A stretch of 64,000 nucleotides of DNA from Pyrinomonadaceae bacterium (GCA_021228405.1 JAJQRF010000008.1:62001-126000), one strand, 5' to 3'; shown: positions 24,626 to 34,369, counted from the first letter of the stretch. Made by a program: numbers and translations. The notes: generated by a model not told the origin, from the sequence alone.

Positions 24626-26350
24626 ATGAAATCCGAATATTTCTTATTTTTTTTGTTGTTCGCCGTCGTAATTTCAAACGGCTGTAAATCCGGAACGAAC
24701 GGAAATCAGGCAACCGCCAAAAAAGCCGAAACGAACATTCGTTTTTCGGATTTCACAAACAAAAGCGGCGTGAATTTCAGACATATTCCGACCTATACGC
24801 CCGATAAATTTATGCCGCAGGTTTTGGGAAGCGGCGTTGCGACCGCTGATTTCAACCGCGACGGCGCGCCGGATATTTTGCTCGTAAATTCGGGCGCGAT
24901 CGATGCCAAAGAACGCAGTGAAGAAGCCAAAACGCGGCTTTATATCAATGACGGAAAAGGAATTTTTGCGGATAAAACGAATGATTGGAATCTGACTTCC
25001 GTTGGCTACGGATTCGGCGTAGCGGTCGGCGATTTCGACAACGACGGCTGGACGGACGTTTTTTTGACGAATTACGAAGGAAACAATCGACTTCTGCGAA
25101 ATGCGAACGGAAAATTTGAAGATGTCACGGAAAGATCGGGCATCAGATCAGATAATTCGTGGACGACGAGCGCAGGTTTCGGCGACTTCGACGGCGACGG
25201 CGATCTGGATTTATTTGTTGTCAGATATGTGGTTTACAACCGTGAAACGGCGCAAAAATCTTATCATAATAATTTAATGACCTATTCCGCGCCGTATCTT
25301 TATCAGGGTATTTCCGACCAGCTTTGGCGCAATGACGGCAACGGGAAATTTACCGATGTCAGCAAAGAATCAGGAATTGCTTCGGCTTCGCTGAAAGGTT
25401 TGGCTCTGGCGATCGGCGATGTCGATCTCGACGGCGACACGGATGTTTATGTTGCCAACGACACGAATCCGAATCAGCTTTGGATCAACGACGGCAAAGG
25501 AAATTTCAAGGATATGGCAAAACTCGCGGGTTGCGCCTACAGTGAAGGCGGGCGCGAAGAAGGCTCGATGGGCGCGGATTTTACCGATTTTGACAATAAT
25601 AATCTGATTGATATTGCCGTTCCGAATTTTCAGGAAGAATCGACCGCGCTTTACTCGCAGGAATCGCCGATGCTTTTCCGCGAAGTTTCGGACGCGGTCG
25701 GAATCGGGCAAGCGGCGCGCGCGCGTTTGAAATTCGGACTCGACTTTTTCGATGCCGACAATGATTCGGATGAAGATTTGATCGTCGTCAACGGACATAT
25801 CGAAGACAACATCGAACAAAATTCCGATTCGGTCACGTTTGCACAGCAAAACACGCTTTACGAAAATCTCGGAAACGGAAAATTTACCGATATTTCCGAC
25901 GTTTCGGGCGAAGCATTAAAGGACAAACAAGTTTCGCGCGGCGTTGCGGTCGCGGATTTTAACAGCGACGGACTGCTCGATTTCGTCGTTTCAAACAACG
26001 GTGGAACGGCGCAGATCGTTCTCAATGAAACCGAAAAGAAAGGAAATTGTGCCGGGCTGTGGCTCGAAGGCGAAAAGACGAACCGTAACGCGATCGGCGT
26101 TCGTGTCGTCGCCAAAGTCGGCGACAAAAAGATCGAACGCCAAATTATGGGTGCACAGAGTTATTTATCGGTCAGCGATTTTCGGATAAATTTGGGTTTG
26201 GGCGAAGCGCAAAAGATCGATGAATTAACGATTTACTGGCTCGGCGCAGAACCGCAAACGATCAAAGATTTGCAGAGCGGAAAATTTTATTACATCAAAC
26301 AAGGCAAAGAACCGCAGATTTTCGTCGCAGGCGAAAAACAGATTCCGTAA
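24626..26350 (+). CDS. CRTAC1-type lipoprotein (FG-GAP/VCBS repeats plus ASPIC/UnbV)
   Basis: 574 aa, lipobox ISNGC (Cys20). At least five calcium-binding FG-GAP/VCBS repeats, each with a D-x-D/N-x-DG-x-x-D loop (GDFDNDGWTDVFL, GDFDGDGDLDLFV, GDVDLDGDTDVYV, DFNSDGLLDFVV), build a beta-propeller. The C-terminal part carries the ASPIC/UnbV module: RNAIGVRV, then QIMGAQSYLSVSD and LGLGEAQKIDELTIYWLG. Such proteins sit on the outer surface or in the periplasm and bind ligands or partners; biochemical roles are mostly unknown. The tight link to TPR proteins and an RnfD-like membrane protein is the main clue here. Confidence 0.9.
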   Translation: MKSEYFLFFLLFAVVISNGCKSGTNGNQATAKKAETNIRFSDFTNKSGVNFRHIPTYTPDKFMPQVLGSGVATADFNRDGAPDILLVNSGAIDAKERSEEAKTRLYINDGKGIFADKTNDWNLTSVGYGFGVAVGDFDNDGWTDVFLTNYEGNNRLLRNANGKFEDVTERSGIRSDNSWTTSAGFGDFDGDGDLDLFVVRYVVYNRETAQKSYHNNLMTYSAPYLYQGISDQLWRNDGNGKFTDVSKESGIASASLKGLALAIGDVDLDGDTDVYVANDTNPNQLWINDGKGNFKDMAKLAGCAYSEGGREEGSMGADFTDFDNNNLIDIAVPNFQEESTALYSQESPMLFREVSDAVGIGQAARARLKFGLDFFDADNDSDEDLIVVNGHIEDNIEQNSDSVTFAQQNTLYENLGNGKFTDISDVSGEALKDKQVSRGVAVADFNSDGLLDFVVSNNGGTAQIVLNETEKKGNCAGLWLEGEKTNRNAIGVRVVAKVGDKKIERQIMGAQSYLSVSDFRINLGLGEAQKIDELTIYWLGAEPQTIKDLQSGKFYYIKQGKEPQIFVAGEKQIP

Positions 26351-26360
26351 GAATAATTGT

Positions 26361-26460
26361 CCACAGATAAACACAGATGGACACAGATATTTTTTTATAA
26401 CTTTCCAGTTCTTTTTAAAAAAATCTATCTTTATCTGTGTTTATCTGTGTGCATCTGTGG
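26361..26460. repeat. WP1 word-palindrome (ATCTGTG)
   Basis: Left arm CCACAGATAAACACAGATGG... (26361-26390) and right arm 26431-26460 are reverse complements apart from a few bases. Each arm is three near-tandem 10-bp words of the type ATCTGTGTNN. It lies between two co-directional genes, 10 bp before the nitrilase start. Confidence 0.8.
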
Positions 26461-26470
26461 ATAAAAACTA

Positions 26471-27481
26471 ATGGAACATATTCGATATTCAGCCGCCGCT
26501 TGCCAGACGGATTTTGCAAATCCGGTTCGGCGCAGCGAAATGAAACGCAATACCGAGCGAATCTTACAAATTATTGATTCGGCGGTTGTCGGTGCGATCC
26601 CATTTTTGCCCGTCAAATTGGTAACGTTTCCCGAATTCGCACATTCCGCGCCCGTTTTTGCCGGGCTTGCCGAACTGCGTGAGAAAATTGCCGTTGAAAT
26701 TCCGAACGAACATACCGAAAAATTAACCGCGAAGGCGAAAGAACACGAAATTTTTATTCAGAGCGGTTCGATGCTCGAAATCGACAAAAAATATCCGAAT
26801 CACGTTTTCAACACGACTTGTCTGATCGGCGGCGACGGCATTTTATACAAATACCGCAAAGTAAATCCGTGGATTCCGTATGAAGTTCATTCGTCGCCGC
26901 ACGACATCGAAGGCTACGAGGAAGAACTTTTTCCCGTCGCAAAAACCGAGATCGGCAACATCGGAACGGCGATCTGCTACGATTGGATTTTTCCAGAACC
27001 GACGCGCCAATTGGCGATAAACGGCGCGGAAATTCTCGTCCGCGTTTCGGCGTATATGGACCCGTGGAACGCGACCGACCCGATGGATTGGTGGACGACC
27101 GTGAATCGTTGCCGTGCGCTCGAAAATACGTGTTACGTCGTCGCGTCGAATCAAGCCGCGAGTTTGAAACATTATCCGCCGTATTCGTGGTCGGGCAGTT
27201 CGATGATCGTCGATTTCGACGGCAGAATTTTGGCGAAAGCGAGCGAAGGACACGGCGAAAAAATCGTCGTTGCGCCGATCGATATTTCCGCGCTCCGGCA
27301 CGAAAGAAAGACGCGCAAAGGTCATCAGTTGTTAGCGCATTTGCGAACCGAAGCATATCCGATGTATCAAAAACACATTTATCCGCCGAAAAACGAAGAT
27401 CGCGGGGAGCTTTCGTATGAATTGAATAACGAATTGATCGAGAAATCGAAAGAACAATTATCCACGGATGAACACGGATAA
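26471..27481 (+). CDS. Nitrilase-superfamily carbon-nitrogen hydrolase
   Basis: A 336-aa hydrolase with the full catalytic triad: Glu55 in FPEFAHS, Lys130 in YKYRKVN, Cys169 in AICYDW. Members cleave nitriles or amides (amidases, carbamoylases, beta-ureidopropionase types). The WNATDPMDWWTT and RCRALENTCYVVASNQA blocks suggest an amidase-like branch. Length is slightly above the 280-310 norm: the last residues after QLSTDEHG are encoded by the left arm of a WP1 repeat, so the C-terminus appears extended by repeat insertion. It sits inside the CRTAC1 cluster, but its link to those proteins is unclear. Confidence 0.87.
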   Translation: MEHIRYSAAACQTDFANPVRRSEMKRNTERILQIIDSAVVGAIPFLPVKLVTFPEFAHSAPVFAGLAELREKIAVEIPNEHTEKLTAKAKEHEIFIQSGSMLEIDKKYPNHVFNTTCLIGGDGILYKYRKVNPWIPYEVHSSPHDIEGYEEELFPVAKTEIGNIGTAICYDWIFPEPTRQLAINGAEILVRVSAYMDPWNATDPMDWWTTVNRCRALENTCYVVASNQAASLKHYPPYSWSGSSMIVDFDGRILAKASEGHGEKIVVAPIDISALRHERKTRKGHQLLAHLRTEAYPMYQKHIYPPKNEDRGELSYELNNELIEKSKEQLSTDEHG

Positions 27482-27564
27482 ACTCAGATTTTATTGATAA
27501 AACCTCTCGTTTCATAATCAAATCCCTGTTCTTATCTGAGTCCATCTGTGTTAATCTGTGGTTA
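27458..27564. repeat. WP1 word-palindrome, second copy
   Basis: Left arm TTATCCACGGATGAACACGG... (27458-27490) and right arm 27532-27564 mirror each other. The left arm supplies the nitrilase C-terminal codons and its stop; the right arm ends 17 bp before the next start codon. Confidence 0.8.
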
Positions 27565-27580
27565 ATTCTCAAACTTATAA

Positions 27581-30500
27581 ATGAATAAAATTGTCGGTTT
27601 CATTTTAGTTCTAACAATTTTTGTGCTTTCGTCCTGTAAATCGAATTTGCCCGAAAAATCTTCGGCAAACTACGGCGAAGCGGTCAAATCTTTTTATGTC
27701 GGACTTGTCGCAATGCAGGCGGCGAACGATGAAAGGGCGAAAACCGAACTCGAAAAAGTCGTCAAACTTGCCGAGGGCGAACCTGCGGCTTGGGCAAATC
27801 TCGGCGTTTTGCAGATGCGTCAGAAGGATTTTGAAAACGCGTTCAAATCGCTCGAAAAAGCCCGCAATCTCGCGCCTGAAAATGCACAAATTTATTCCAA
27901 TCTCGCCGTTTTGGAAATTCAACGCGGAAATTTCGGGAAAGTAAAGGAAAATCTGCAAAAAGCCATCGAAACGAATCCGAACGATTCAAAGGCAGTTTTC
28001 GCACTCGCCGCTGAAAACGAGCGCGACGGAAACGATGCGGAAGCACTTGCGCTTTACGAGAAGATTTTGCAGTCGAAACCTGAAAATCTGCCCGTCATTT
28101 TGGAAATCATCCGTTTGTCAGCCAAACGAAACGAAACCGAAAAACTAAAAACGAATTTCGCTAAAATAAAACCGCGTGAAGACGTTTGGGGCGATGAGAT
28201 CAAGGAACAATTCGCTTCCCTGCAAGCTTCCGTCAACAGCGGAAACGCCCGCGAAGTGGCGCAGAAGATCGCTTTTTTCCGCAATGTTTTATTGCGTCTG
28301 CCCGAATTTCGCGGCGCACTTGCAGACGTGAAATTCAGCGATACAACCATCGGCGAACCGTTTCTGAAACCGTTGAAACTTCCCGTTCCAGATTTTTCGC
28401 CCGCCGCGCCTGATGAAAGTCTGACCTTTAAAACTGAAAACGTTTCAACCGAAAAAGCAATTTTCGGTAAAGCCGTTTTTCTCGACGGTGATTCCGCGCC
28501 GATCAATGCTTTTGCGTCCGAAAAGGAAATAAAACTGGGCGAAAAATCTTTGCCGGTTTCTAACGCAAAAGATTTGCAGACGCTCGACATTGATTACAAT
28601 TTCAAGAATGATTTCGTTGCTTCAAGCGAAAAAGGTTTGCAGTTTTTCAAGGACGATCTTTCCGAAATCACTGCAAACACGAAACTTTCAAATGACATTT
28701 TGCATAAGAAAATCTCTAAAATCTTCACGTTCGACATTGAAATCGACGGCGATCTCGATTTAGTTTTAGCGGTTGAAAATTCCGCGCCGATAGTTTTGCA
28801 GAACAATGCCGACGGGACATTCAAGGAAATCAAAGTTTTCGGTGAACTCAACAATTTACGCGATTTCGTTTCCGCCGATTTTGACGAAGACGGCGACATC
28901 GACGCGGCGATTTTGAACGGAAATTCAAAACTGAACATCTTTTCAAACGAACGCGGCGGACAATTTAAGCTTAGAAACGCGCCCGTTTCAAGTGCGGCTT
29001 CGGCGATCTATTCGGCTGATTCAAACGGCGATGGAAAGCTCGATCTGAACATTTTGCAAGCTGACGGGAATTTGATTCGCGCAACTGACAAAAATGACGG
29101 TAAAGATTGGGAAACGGTTGAAATATTAAAGAGCGAAACAATTGAAAATCCGACTCTGATAATTCAGGATTTCGACAACAACGGCGCAAGCGATGTTTTG
29201 ATCTCAAACCGTGTTTGGCTTGGCGGAAAGGACGGAAAGTTTAACGCTTTGTCGACTCAATTAAACGGGAAAGTTTCGTCTGCGGCAGATTTTAATTCAG
29301 ACGGGAAACTCGATCTTTCGGGAATCGATGCGGACGGGAAAGCGGCAACTTTTCTTAATCAATCTGCAAAAAATTACGCCTGGCAGATAATCAGACCGCG
29401 TTCGGCAAAAGCGGAAGGCGATCAGCGCGTGAATTCGTTCGGTATCGGCGGCGAAATGGAAATTCGGGCGGGACTACTCGCGCAAAAACGTGTGATTTCC
29501 GCGCCGCAAGTTCATTTTGGTTTGGGCGAACAGACGGCGACCGATCTGCTTCGGATCGTTTGGGGAAACGGATTTATCCAAGCCGAATTCGATCTGCAAA
29601 AAGACCAGCAAATCCTTGTGAAGCAAAGACTAACGGGTTCGTGTCCGCATCTTTTCGCGTGGAACGGAACCGAATTTAAGCTCGTTAAGGATTCTGCACC
29701 GCTCGCGACTTCGCTCGGTTTGCGCGTTTCGGACGAGGAAATTCTGTCCGTCACGCAAACGGAAGAATGGTATAAGATTTCGGGCGAAAAGCTTGCACCG
29801 CGCGACGGATTTTACGAACTTCGCATCACGGACGAACTTTGGGAAAGTTACTATGTCGACCATTATTCACTCGTAGCGATAGATCACCCGCTCGGCACGG
29901 AAATTTTTGCAAACGAACTTTATCCTGTGCCCGTTCCACTGAAACTGCACCTGACCTCAAACCTGAAACCGTTTGCAAGCGCGACGGACGAAAGCGGAAA
30001 CGATGTTTCAAATTTGGTCGAAAATCTGGACGAAATTCATCTCGACACGTTTGCCGACGGGCGTTTTCAAGGTGTGGCGAAGGAACATTTTGTCGAACTT
30101 GTTTTGCCTGAAAATGTTTCCAATGAAAGCCAATTAAACATCGTCGCTGACGGTTGGCTGCATCCGACCGACACTTCTTTGAACGTCGCGATCAGCCAGA
30201 GCGGATTTGAAAAACCGAAAAGTTTGAGCCTCGATGTTTCGGACGAAAGCGGAAACTGGAAAACGGTCAAAGACGATTTCGGTGTTCCGGCGGGAAAACT
30301 GAAAACCATCGTCGTCGAACTGCCGAACGGCACGAAACGCGCGCGTTTGCGGACGAATATGGAGATTTTTTGGGATAGATTGGCGTGGGCTGAGAGCGTT
30401 TCGGAAAGCGAAAATGTCGTGCAGAAGATCGAACTTTCAAACGCTGATCTTGCGTTCAGAGGGTTTTCCGAAATTAATAAAAAAGACGAATCTTCGCCCG

Positions 30501-30913
30501 AAATTCCCGATTACAACCGCATTGCGACGACCATCGAGCGATGGCGAAGCATCGAAGGTTATTACACGCGCTACGGCGAAATTCTGGAACTTTTGACGAA
30601 AACCGACGACCGTTATGCGATTGTCGCTTCGGGCGACGAGATACGTCTGAAATTTCCTGCGCTTGCGCCTGTCAAACAAGGTTTTGTGCGCGATTTTGTG
30701 ATCGTCGGCAACGGCTGGATCAAAGAAGGCGATTACAACAACCTGTTTTCAAAAACGATTCTGCCGCTTCCGACGCACGCGACGAACGATTATTCGCGCA
30801 AACCGACGATTTTGGAAGATGATCCGGTTTATCAAAAAAATAAAATGGACTGGCTGAATTTTCACACGCGCTACGTTGCGCCCGATTCGTTCAGAAATGC
30901 AATGAGAAGATAA
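27581..30913 (+). CDS. Large lipoprotein with TPR, FG-GAP/VCBS and ASPIC/UnbV domains
   Basis: 1110 aa. Lipobox LSSC (Cys19) is followed by TPR units (about 30-200: ANLGVLQMRQKDFENAFKSLEKA, YSNLAVLEIQRGNFGKVKENL in parts), a propeller region with D-x-D-x-DG-x-x-D loops (FDIEIDGDLDLVL, DFDEDGDIDAAIL, SNGDGKLDLN; about 370-590), the ASPIC/UnbV module (FGIGGEMEIRAGLL and HFGLGEQTATDLLRIVWGN, about 613-665), and a large C-terminal beta-rich region (about 690-1100) opening with a CPHLFAWNG motif. It combines in one chain the two protein types encoded next to it (TPR lipoprotein and CRTAC1). Probably a periplasmic or surface assembly platform. Function unknown. Confidence 0.85.
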   Translation: MNKIVGFILVLTIFVLSSCKSNLPEKSSANYGEAVKSFYVGLVAMQAANDERAKTELEKVVKLAEGEPAAWANLGVLQMRQKDFENAFKSLEKARNLAPENAQIYSNLAVLEIQRGNFGKVKENLQKAIETNPNDSKAVFALAAENERDGNDAEALALYEKILQSKPENLPVILEIIRLSAKRNETEKLKTNFAKIKPREDVWGDEIKEQFASLQASVNSGNAREVAQKIAFFRNVLLRLPEFRGALADVKFSDTTIGEPFLKPLKLPVPDFSPAAPDESLTFKTENVSTEKAIFGKAVFLDGDSAPINAFASEKEIKLGEKSLPVSNAKDLQTLDIDYNFKNDFVASSEKGLQFFKDDLSEITANTKLSNDILHKKISKIFTFDIEIDGDLDLVLAVENSAPIVLQNNADGTFKEIKVFGELNNLRDFVSADFDEDGDIDAAILNGNSKLNIFSNERGGQFKLRNAPVSSAASAIYSADSNGDGKLDLNILQADGNLIRATDKNDGKDWETVEILKSETIENPTLIIQDFDNNGASDVLISNRVWLGGKDGKFNALSTQLNGKVSSAADFNSDGKLDLSGIDADGKAATFLNQSAKNYAWQIIRPRSAKAEGDQRVNSFGIGGEMEIRAGLLAQKRVISAPQVHFGLGEQTATDLLRIVWGNGFIQAEFDLQKDQQILVKQRLTGSCPHLFAWNGTEFKLVKDSAPLATSLGLRVSDEEILSVTQTEEWYKISGEKLAPRDGFYELRITDELWESYYVDHYSLVAIDHPLGTEIFANELYPVPVPLKLHLTSNLKPFASATDESGNDVSNLVENLDEIHLDTFADGRFQGVAKEHFVELVLPENVSNESQLNIVADGWLHPTDTSLNVAISQSGFEKPKSLSLDVSDESGNWKTVKDDFGVPAGKLKTIVVELPNGTKRARLRTNMEIFWDRLAWAESVSESENVVQKIELSNADLAFRGFSEINKKDESSPEIPDYNRIATTIERWRSIEGYYTRYGEILELLTKTDDRYAIVASGDEIRLKFPALAPVKQGFVRDFVIVGNGWIKEGDYNNLFSKTILPLPTHATNDYSRKPTILEDDPVYQKNKMDWLNFHTRYVAPDSFRNAMRR

Positions 30914-31034
30914 TAGCCGCGAAAAGGCATAAAAGGCGCAAAAAGAAGATTTTTAGGCAAACTTCTTTTTTTGGATGTGCTGAATTATTCTATTCTTTTC
31001 CTTTTTTACGTTTTTTGTGCCTTTTCGCGGCTAT
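30913..31034. repeat. WP2 word-palindrome (GCCGCGAAAAGGC)
   Basis: ATAGCCGCGAAAAGGC (from 30913) is mirrored by GCCTTTTCGCGGCTAT (ending 31034); inner words AAAAGGCGCAAAAAG and TTTTTTGTG also pair. The element abuts the stop codon upstream and ends 8 bp before the next start. Confidence 0.8.
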
Positions 31035-31042
31035 CAAATTAA

Positions 31043-32821
31043 ATGAAAAGTTTTAAGCAGTTTACGTTAATCATTCTTTTTATCGGGCTTTTGTCTATCC
31101 CGTTTTTCGTTAAAAAATATTACGTGACCGAAAAAAAGATTTCGATAGATAAGGAATCGGCGATGAAGCGTTACGGTTTTTATTTTGAAGAAGTGGCGGA
31201 GAAATCGGGTGTGAATTTCAGTCATTCCGCGCCGAAATTGGATACAAAAGTCGAAAATATTATGCCGATCATCGCTTCGATGGGTGCGGGCGTGGCGGTC
31301 GCGGATTTTGACAAGGACGGCTGGAACGATTTTTATCTGACGAACAGCAGCGAAAATTCTTTCAATTCGCTTTACCGAAACAACCAGGACGGTTCGTTTA
31401 CCGACGTGGCGAAAGAGGCGGGCGTTGCCGATCTGAATAATGTCGAAACCGGCGTTTCGATGGGCGCGGTCTGGGGCGATTTCGACAATGACGGGTTTGA
31501 AGATTTGCTCGTTTACAAATGGGGCAAAACCGAGCTTTTCAAAAATAACTCAGGCAAAAATTTTACAAAGATCGAAAATACGAATTTCCCGGAATGGGCA
31601 AATATCAATTCGGCGATCTGGTTCGATTACGACCGCGACGGGCTCTTGGACGTTGTTCTCGGCGGATATTTTCGGGAAGATTTGAATCTGTGGAATTTGA
31701 AGGATTCGCGGATTATGCCCGAGAGTTTTGAATATGCGAAAAACGGCGGGCGCAAATACGTTTTTAAAAATCTGGGTAGCGGAAAATTTGAAGAAGTTTC
31801 CGAAAAACTCGGCATCAAATCGAATCGCTGGTCGCTTGCGCTCGGCTCGACCGATCTGAACGACGACGGCTTTCCCGATCTTTTTATCGCCAACGATTAC
31901 GGCGTTTCCGAATTGTTTTTTAATGACCGGGGCACAAGATTTATCGATGTCGGCGAAAACAGTGGTGTCGGGTTTGCCCCAAAAAGCGGGATGAACGCGA
32001 GTTTCGGCGACGTTCTGAATCAAGGCAAACAGGCGATCTACGTTTCCAATATTTCCGAAGAAAGTGTTTTGTTGCAGGGCAACAATCTCTGGATGCCGAA
32101 GCCGAACACGAACGGAATGAATTTGAAATTTGAAAATCAGGCGAATAATTTCGGGGTTGAGTTTGCGGGTTGGAGTTGGGGAACACAATTCGGCGATCTG
32201 AACAACGACGGAAATCTCGATCTTTTCGTGACGAACGGCTACATTTCCGCCGAAAAAGCGACGAGTTACTGGTATGACTATTCAAAAATAACGGTCGGAA
32301 ACAACGCTATCATCGGCGACGCGGCAAACTGGGGCAAGATCGAGAAAAAAAGTCTGGCGGGTTATCAGCAGAAAAAAGTCTGGCTCAACGACGGCGCGGG
32401 AAAATTTAACGATGTCGCGCTTTCGGTCGGCGTTTCGGAAACCTTCGACGGTCGCGCCGTGGCGTTTGCCGACCTGTGGAATCGCGGGGTTCTGGATGTC
32501 ATCGTCGCGCATCAGAACGCGCCCGTCCTGATCTATAAAAACACCGTTTCGCCTGAAAATAATTGGATTTCATTTGAACTTGAAGGCGAAAAATCGAATA
32601 AAAGCGCGATCGGTTCGAGTATTAAAGTTTTCTGGAACGGTCAGGTTCAAAAACAGACGCTCGACGGCGGAATCGGTTTTTGTTCGCAAAATCAAAGACG
32701 GCTTCATTTCGGTCTGGGAAAAAATGCCGCGCCCGAAAGAGTTGAAATTCGTTGGAGTTCGGGTAAAATACAAATTATAGATGCTCCCGCAGTAAATAAA
32801 GTCCACAAAATAAAGGAATAA
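31043..32821 (+). CDS. CRTAC1-type exported protein
   Basis: 592 aa with an N-terminal hydrophobic anchor or signal (about 6-25) without a lipobox Cys, so it is probably membrane-tethered or cleaved. FG-GAP/VCBS repeats with acidic loops (VADFDKDGWNDFYL, GDFDNDGFEDLLVY, FDYDRDGLLDVVL, GDLNNDGNLDLFV) are followed by the ASPIC/UnbV module (NKSAIGSSIKVFW, QTLDGGIGFCSQNQRRLHFGLG in parts). It is a paralogue of the 24626 product. Only 6 bp separate its stop from the RnfD-like gene, so the two are surely co-transcribed and probably work together across the membrane. Confidence 0.9.
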   Translation: MKSFKQFTLIILFIGLLSIPFFVKKYYVTEKKISIDKESAMKRYGFYFEEVAEKSGVNFSHSAPKLDTKVENIMPIIASMGAGVAVADFDKDGWNDFYLTNSSENSFNSLYRNNQDGSFTDVAKEAGVADLNNVETGVSMGAVWGDFDNDGFEDLLVYKWGKTELFKNNSGKNFTKIENTNFPEWANINSAIWFDYDRDGLLDVVLGGYFREDLNLWNLKDSRIMPESFEYAKNGGRKYVFKNLGSGKFEEVSEKLGIKSNRWSLALGSTDLNDDGFPDLFIANDYGVSELFFNDRGTRFIDVGENSGVGFAPKSGMNASFGDVLNQGKQAIYVSNISEESVLLQGNNLWMPKPNTNGMNLKFENQANNFGVEFAGWSWGTQFGDLNNDGNLDLFVTNGYISAEKATSYWYDYSKITVGNNAIIGDAANWGKIEKKSLAGYQQKKVWLNDGAGKFNDVALSVGVSETFDGRAVAFADLWNRGVLDVIVAHQNAPVLIYKNTVSPENNWISFELEGEKSNKSAIGSSIKVFWNGQVQKQTLDGGIGFCSQNQRRLHFGLGKNAAPERVEIRWSSGKIQIIDAPAVNKVHKIKE

Positions 32822-32827
32822 CAATCT

Positions 32828-33694
32828 TTGGAATCTATGCGCGCAAATGTAATTGAATTGTCGCCGATACAGCCGAAATTTCAAGTCGAAAAAATATTCG
32901 GGATCGATTCGCGCTATATAATGCCGATTTTGATTACCGTCATCCTGCTGGTCGGGCAGATTTCGTTCGGAATTCTGGAAAGTTATCCGCAGACGATCAC
33001 GGCAATTCTGATTTCGGTAATTTTTGAAATCGTTCTTTCCTATTACACCCGCGGAACTTTTCCGCATCTTGCCAGCGCGTATATTTCGGGAATCAGCGTC
33101 GGAATTTTAACCCGTTCGCCCGAGTTTTGGACTTTTGCCCTCTGCGCGGCGATTGCGACAACCTCGAAATACGTGGTTCGCGTGAAAGGTCGGCACATCT
33201 GGAATCCGTCGAATTTTGCGATCTCGATAATGCTTCTGATCGCGCCTTTCGCATATTCGACCTTGAGCATTCAATGGGGAAATAATCTTTACGCGATGCT
33301 CGTCATCTGGACGCTCGGTTCGATCATTATCTACCGCCTCGGACGCTTTCACATCACATTTACATACGTTTTAGCATTTGTTTTTTTCGCCTTTATCCGC
33401 AGTTTTATAAACGATCAGCCTTTTCTTGCCGAAATCGCGCCGCTCACCGGACCGATGTATCAACTCTTTATATTTTTTATGATTACCGATCCGGCAACGA
33501 CGGTTCGTTCATCGAAAAAAGTGCAAATGTTCATCGCTTTTATGATCGCATTTGCGGAAATGCTCCTGCGTCTGAGCGAAAATATTCACGCACCATATTT
33601 CGCGCTTTTTATCGTCGGACCGATTACAAATCTGATCGACATCTGGTGGAATTCCCGAAAAGCAAAAGCGAAGCCGGCAACCGCAACAAACTAA
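32828..33694 (+). CDS. RnfD/NqrB-like integral membrane protein (stand-alone)
   Basis: 288 aa with about eight or nine transmembrane helices. Family blocks: GRHIWNPSNFAISIML (about 119-134), which matches the NPxxF loop of RnfD/NqrB, and FFMITDPATTVRSSKK (about 216-231), which matches the TDP-T/S loop. The SGAT-type motif where FMN is covalently attached in RnfD/NqrB is not seen, so a flavin-linked electron-transfer role is doubtful. No other Rnf subunit is nearby. TTG 32828 is preferred: AAGGA lies 9 bp upstream, whereas ATG 32837 would be 18 bp away. It closes the CRTAC1 cluster and is followed by a bidirectional terminator. Confidence 0.8.
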   Translation: MESMRANVIELSPIQPKFQVEKIFGIDSRYIMPILITVILLVGQISFGILESYPQTITAILISVIFEIVLSYYTRGTFPHLASAYISGISVGILTRSPEFWTFALCAAIATTSKYVVRVKGRHIWNPSNFAISIMLLIAPFAYSTLSIQWGNNLYAMLVIWTLGSIIIYRLGRFHITFTYVLAFVFFAFIRSFINDQPFLAEIAPLTGPMYQLFIFFMITDPATTVRSSKKVQMFIAFMIAFAEMLLRLSENIHAPYFALFIVGPITNLIDIWWNSRKAKAKPATATN

Positions 33695-33722
33695 AAAAAG
33701 GCAGTTTAAAACTGCCTTTTTT
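33693..33722. terminator. Bidirectional terminator
   Basis: AAAAAAAGGCAGTTT and AAACTGCCTTTTTT form a hairpin flanked by A and T runs, serving both the RnfD-like gene and the convergent 33749 gene. Confidence 0.85.
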
Positions 33723-33748
33723 GTTTCATCGCCGATTCCCTCTTTTTA

Positions 33749-34369
33749 TTATTCGATTTTGTAATCTACTTTAGAAGCCCTGTTGTCCGCATCCATCACA
33801 ACGTCGAAAGTTATCTTTTTCCAGACCAGATCGCCGACTCTGACTTCGCCCAAACCTTTCACGCTCTTCTGGTTTTCGTTGAGTTTTGTCGATTCAAACC
33901 CGTCGATAGCGATCGTGATCTGACTGGTTTTGTAATCCTTGCTGATCTGCTTCATTATTTCCTTCATCAAAACGTCTTCACTCGCTGAAGGAGCGTAATT
34001 GCTTTCGACAAAAACATATTTTACGTCTTCAAGCAAATTATTCGATTTGTTAAGTATCGCCTCGAATTGAAGCGGAAGCTGTGTATTTTCGGTCGGTAGA
34101 ATGCAAACTGCCTCACCTTTGACGACGATCTCGCGATTCGTAACCTGTGATTCTTCGACCGTTTTAAGTTTTACAGACAAATTATTCTCGGCAAGCTCGG
34201 ATTTCAGTTTCTGTGACAGATTTTGCGCGATCACGGAATAATTTTTGGCGGAAGTTTTCGGATAAGCAGTGTCTTTCTTACTGTTTCCATTCGCCACTGA
34301 AAAAGTTGTCAAAGATAAAATAACTGCTAAAACCGATGTTAAATTTAATGTTGTTCTAAAGTTTTTCAT
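33749..34369 (-). CDS. Exported hypothetical protein, 206 aa
   Basis: A signal peptide (about 1-28, cut near FSVANG) precedes a Lys/Glu-rich body with NREIVVKGEAVCI and LGEVRVGDLVWKKITFDV strands. No known domain. Two ATGs 6 bp apart are possible (34375 and 34369); GAGGAG at 34382-34377 is only 1 bp from the first but 7 bp from the second, which decides the start. Monocistronic, ending at the shared terminator. Function unknown. Confidence 0.75.
   Translation of the reverse strand: MKNFRTTLNLTSVLAVILSLTTFSVANGNSKKDTAYPKTSAKNYSVIAQNLSQKLKSELAENNLSVKLKTVEESQVTNREIVVKGEAVCILPTENTQLPLQFEAILNKSNNLLEDVKYVFVESNYAPSASEDVLMKEIMKQISKDYKTSQITIAIDGFESTKLNENQKSVKGLGEVRVGDLVWKKITFDVVMDADNRASKVDYKIE

Noticed and set aside
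32828-33694. A complete Rnf electron-transport complex
   Set aside because: Only an RnfD-like protein is present, without the flavin-attachment motif or other Rnf genes.
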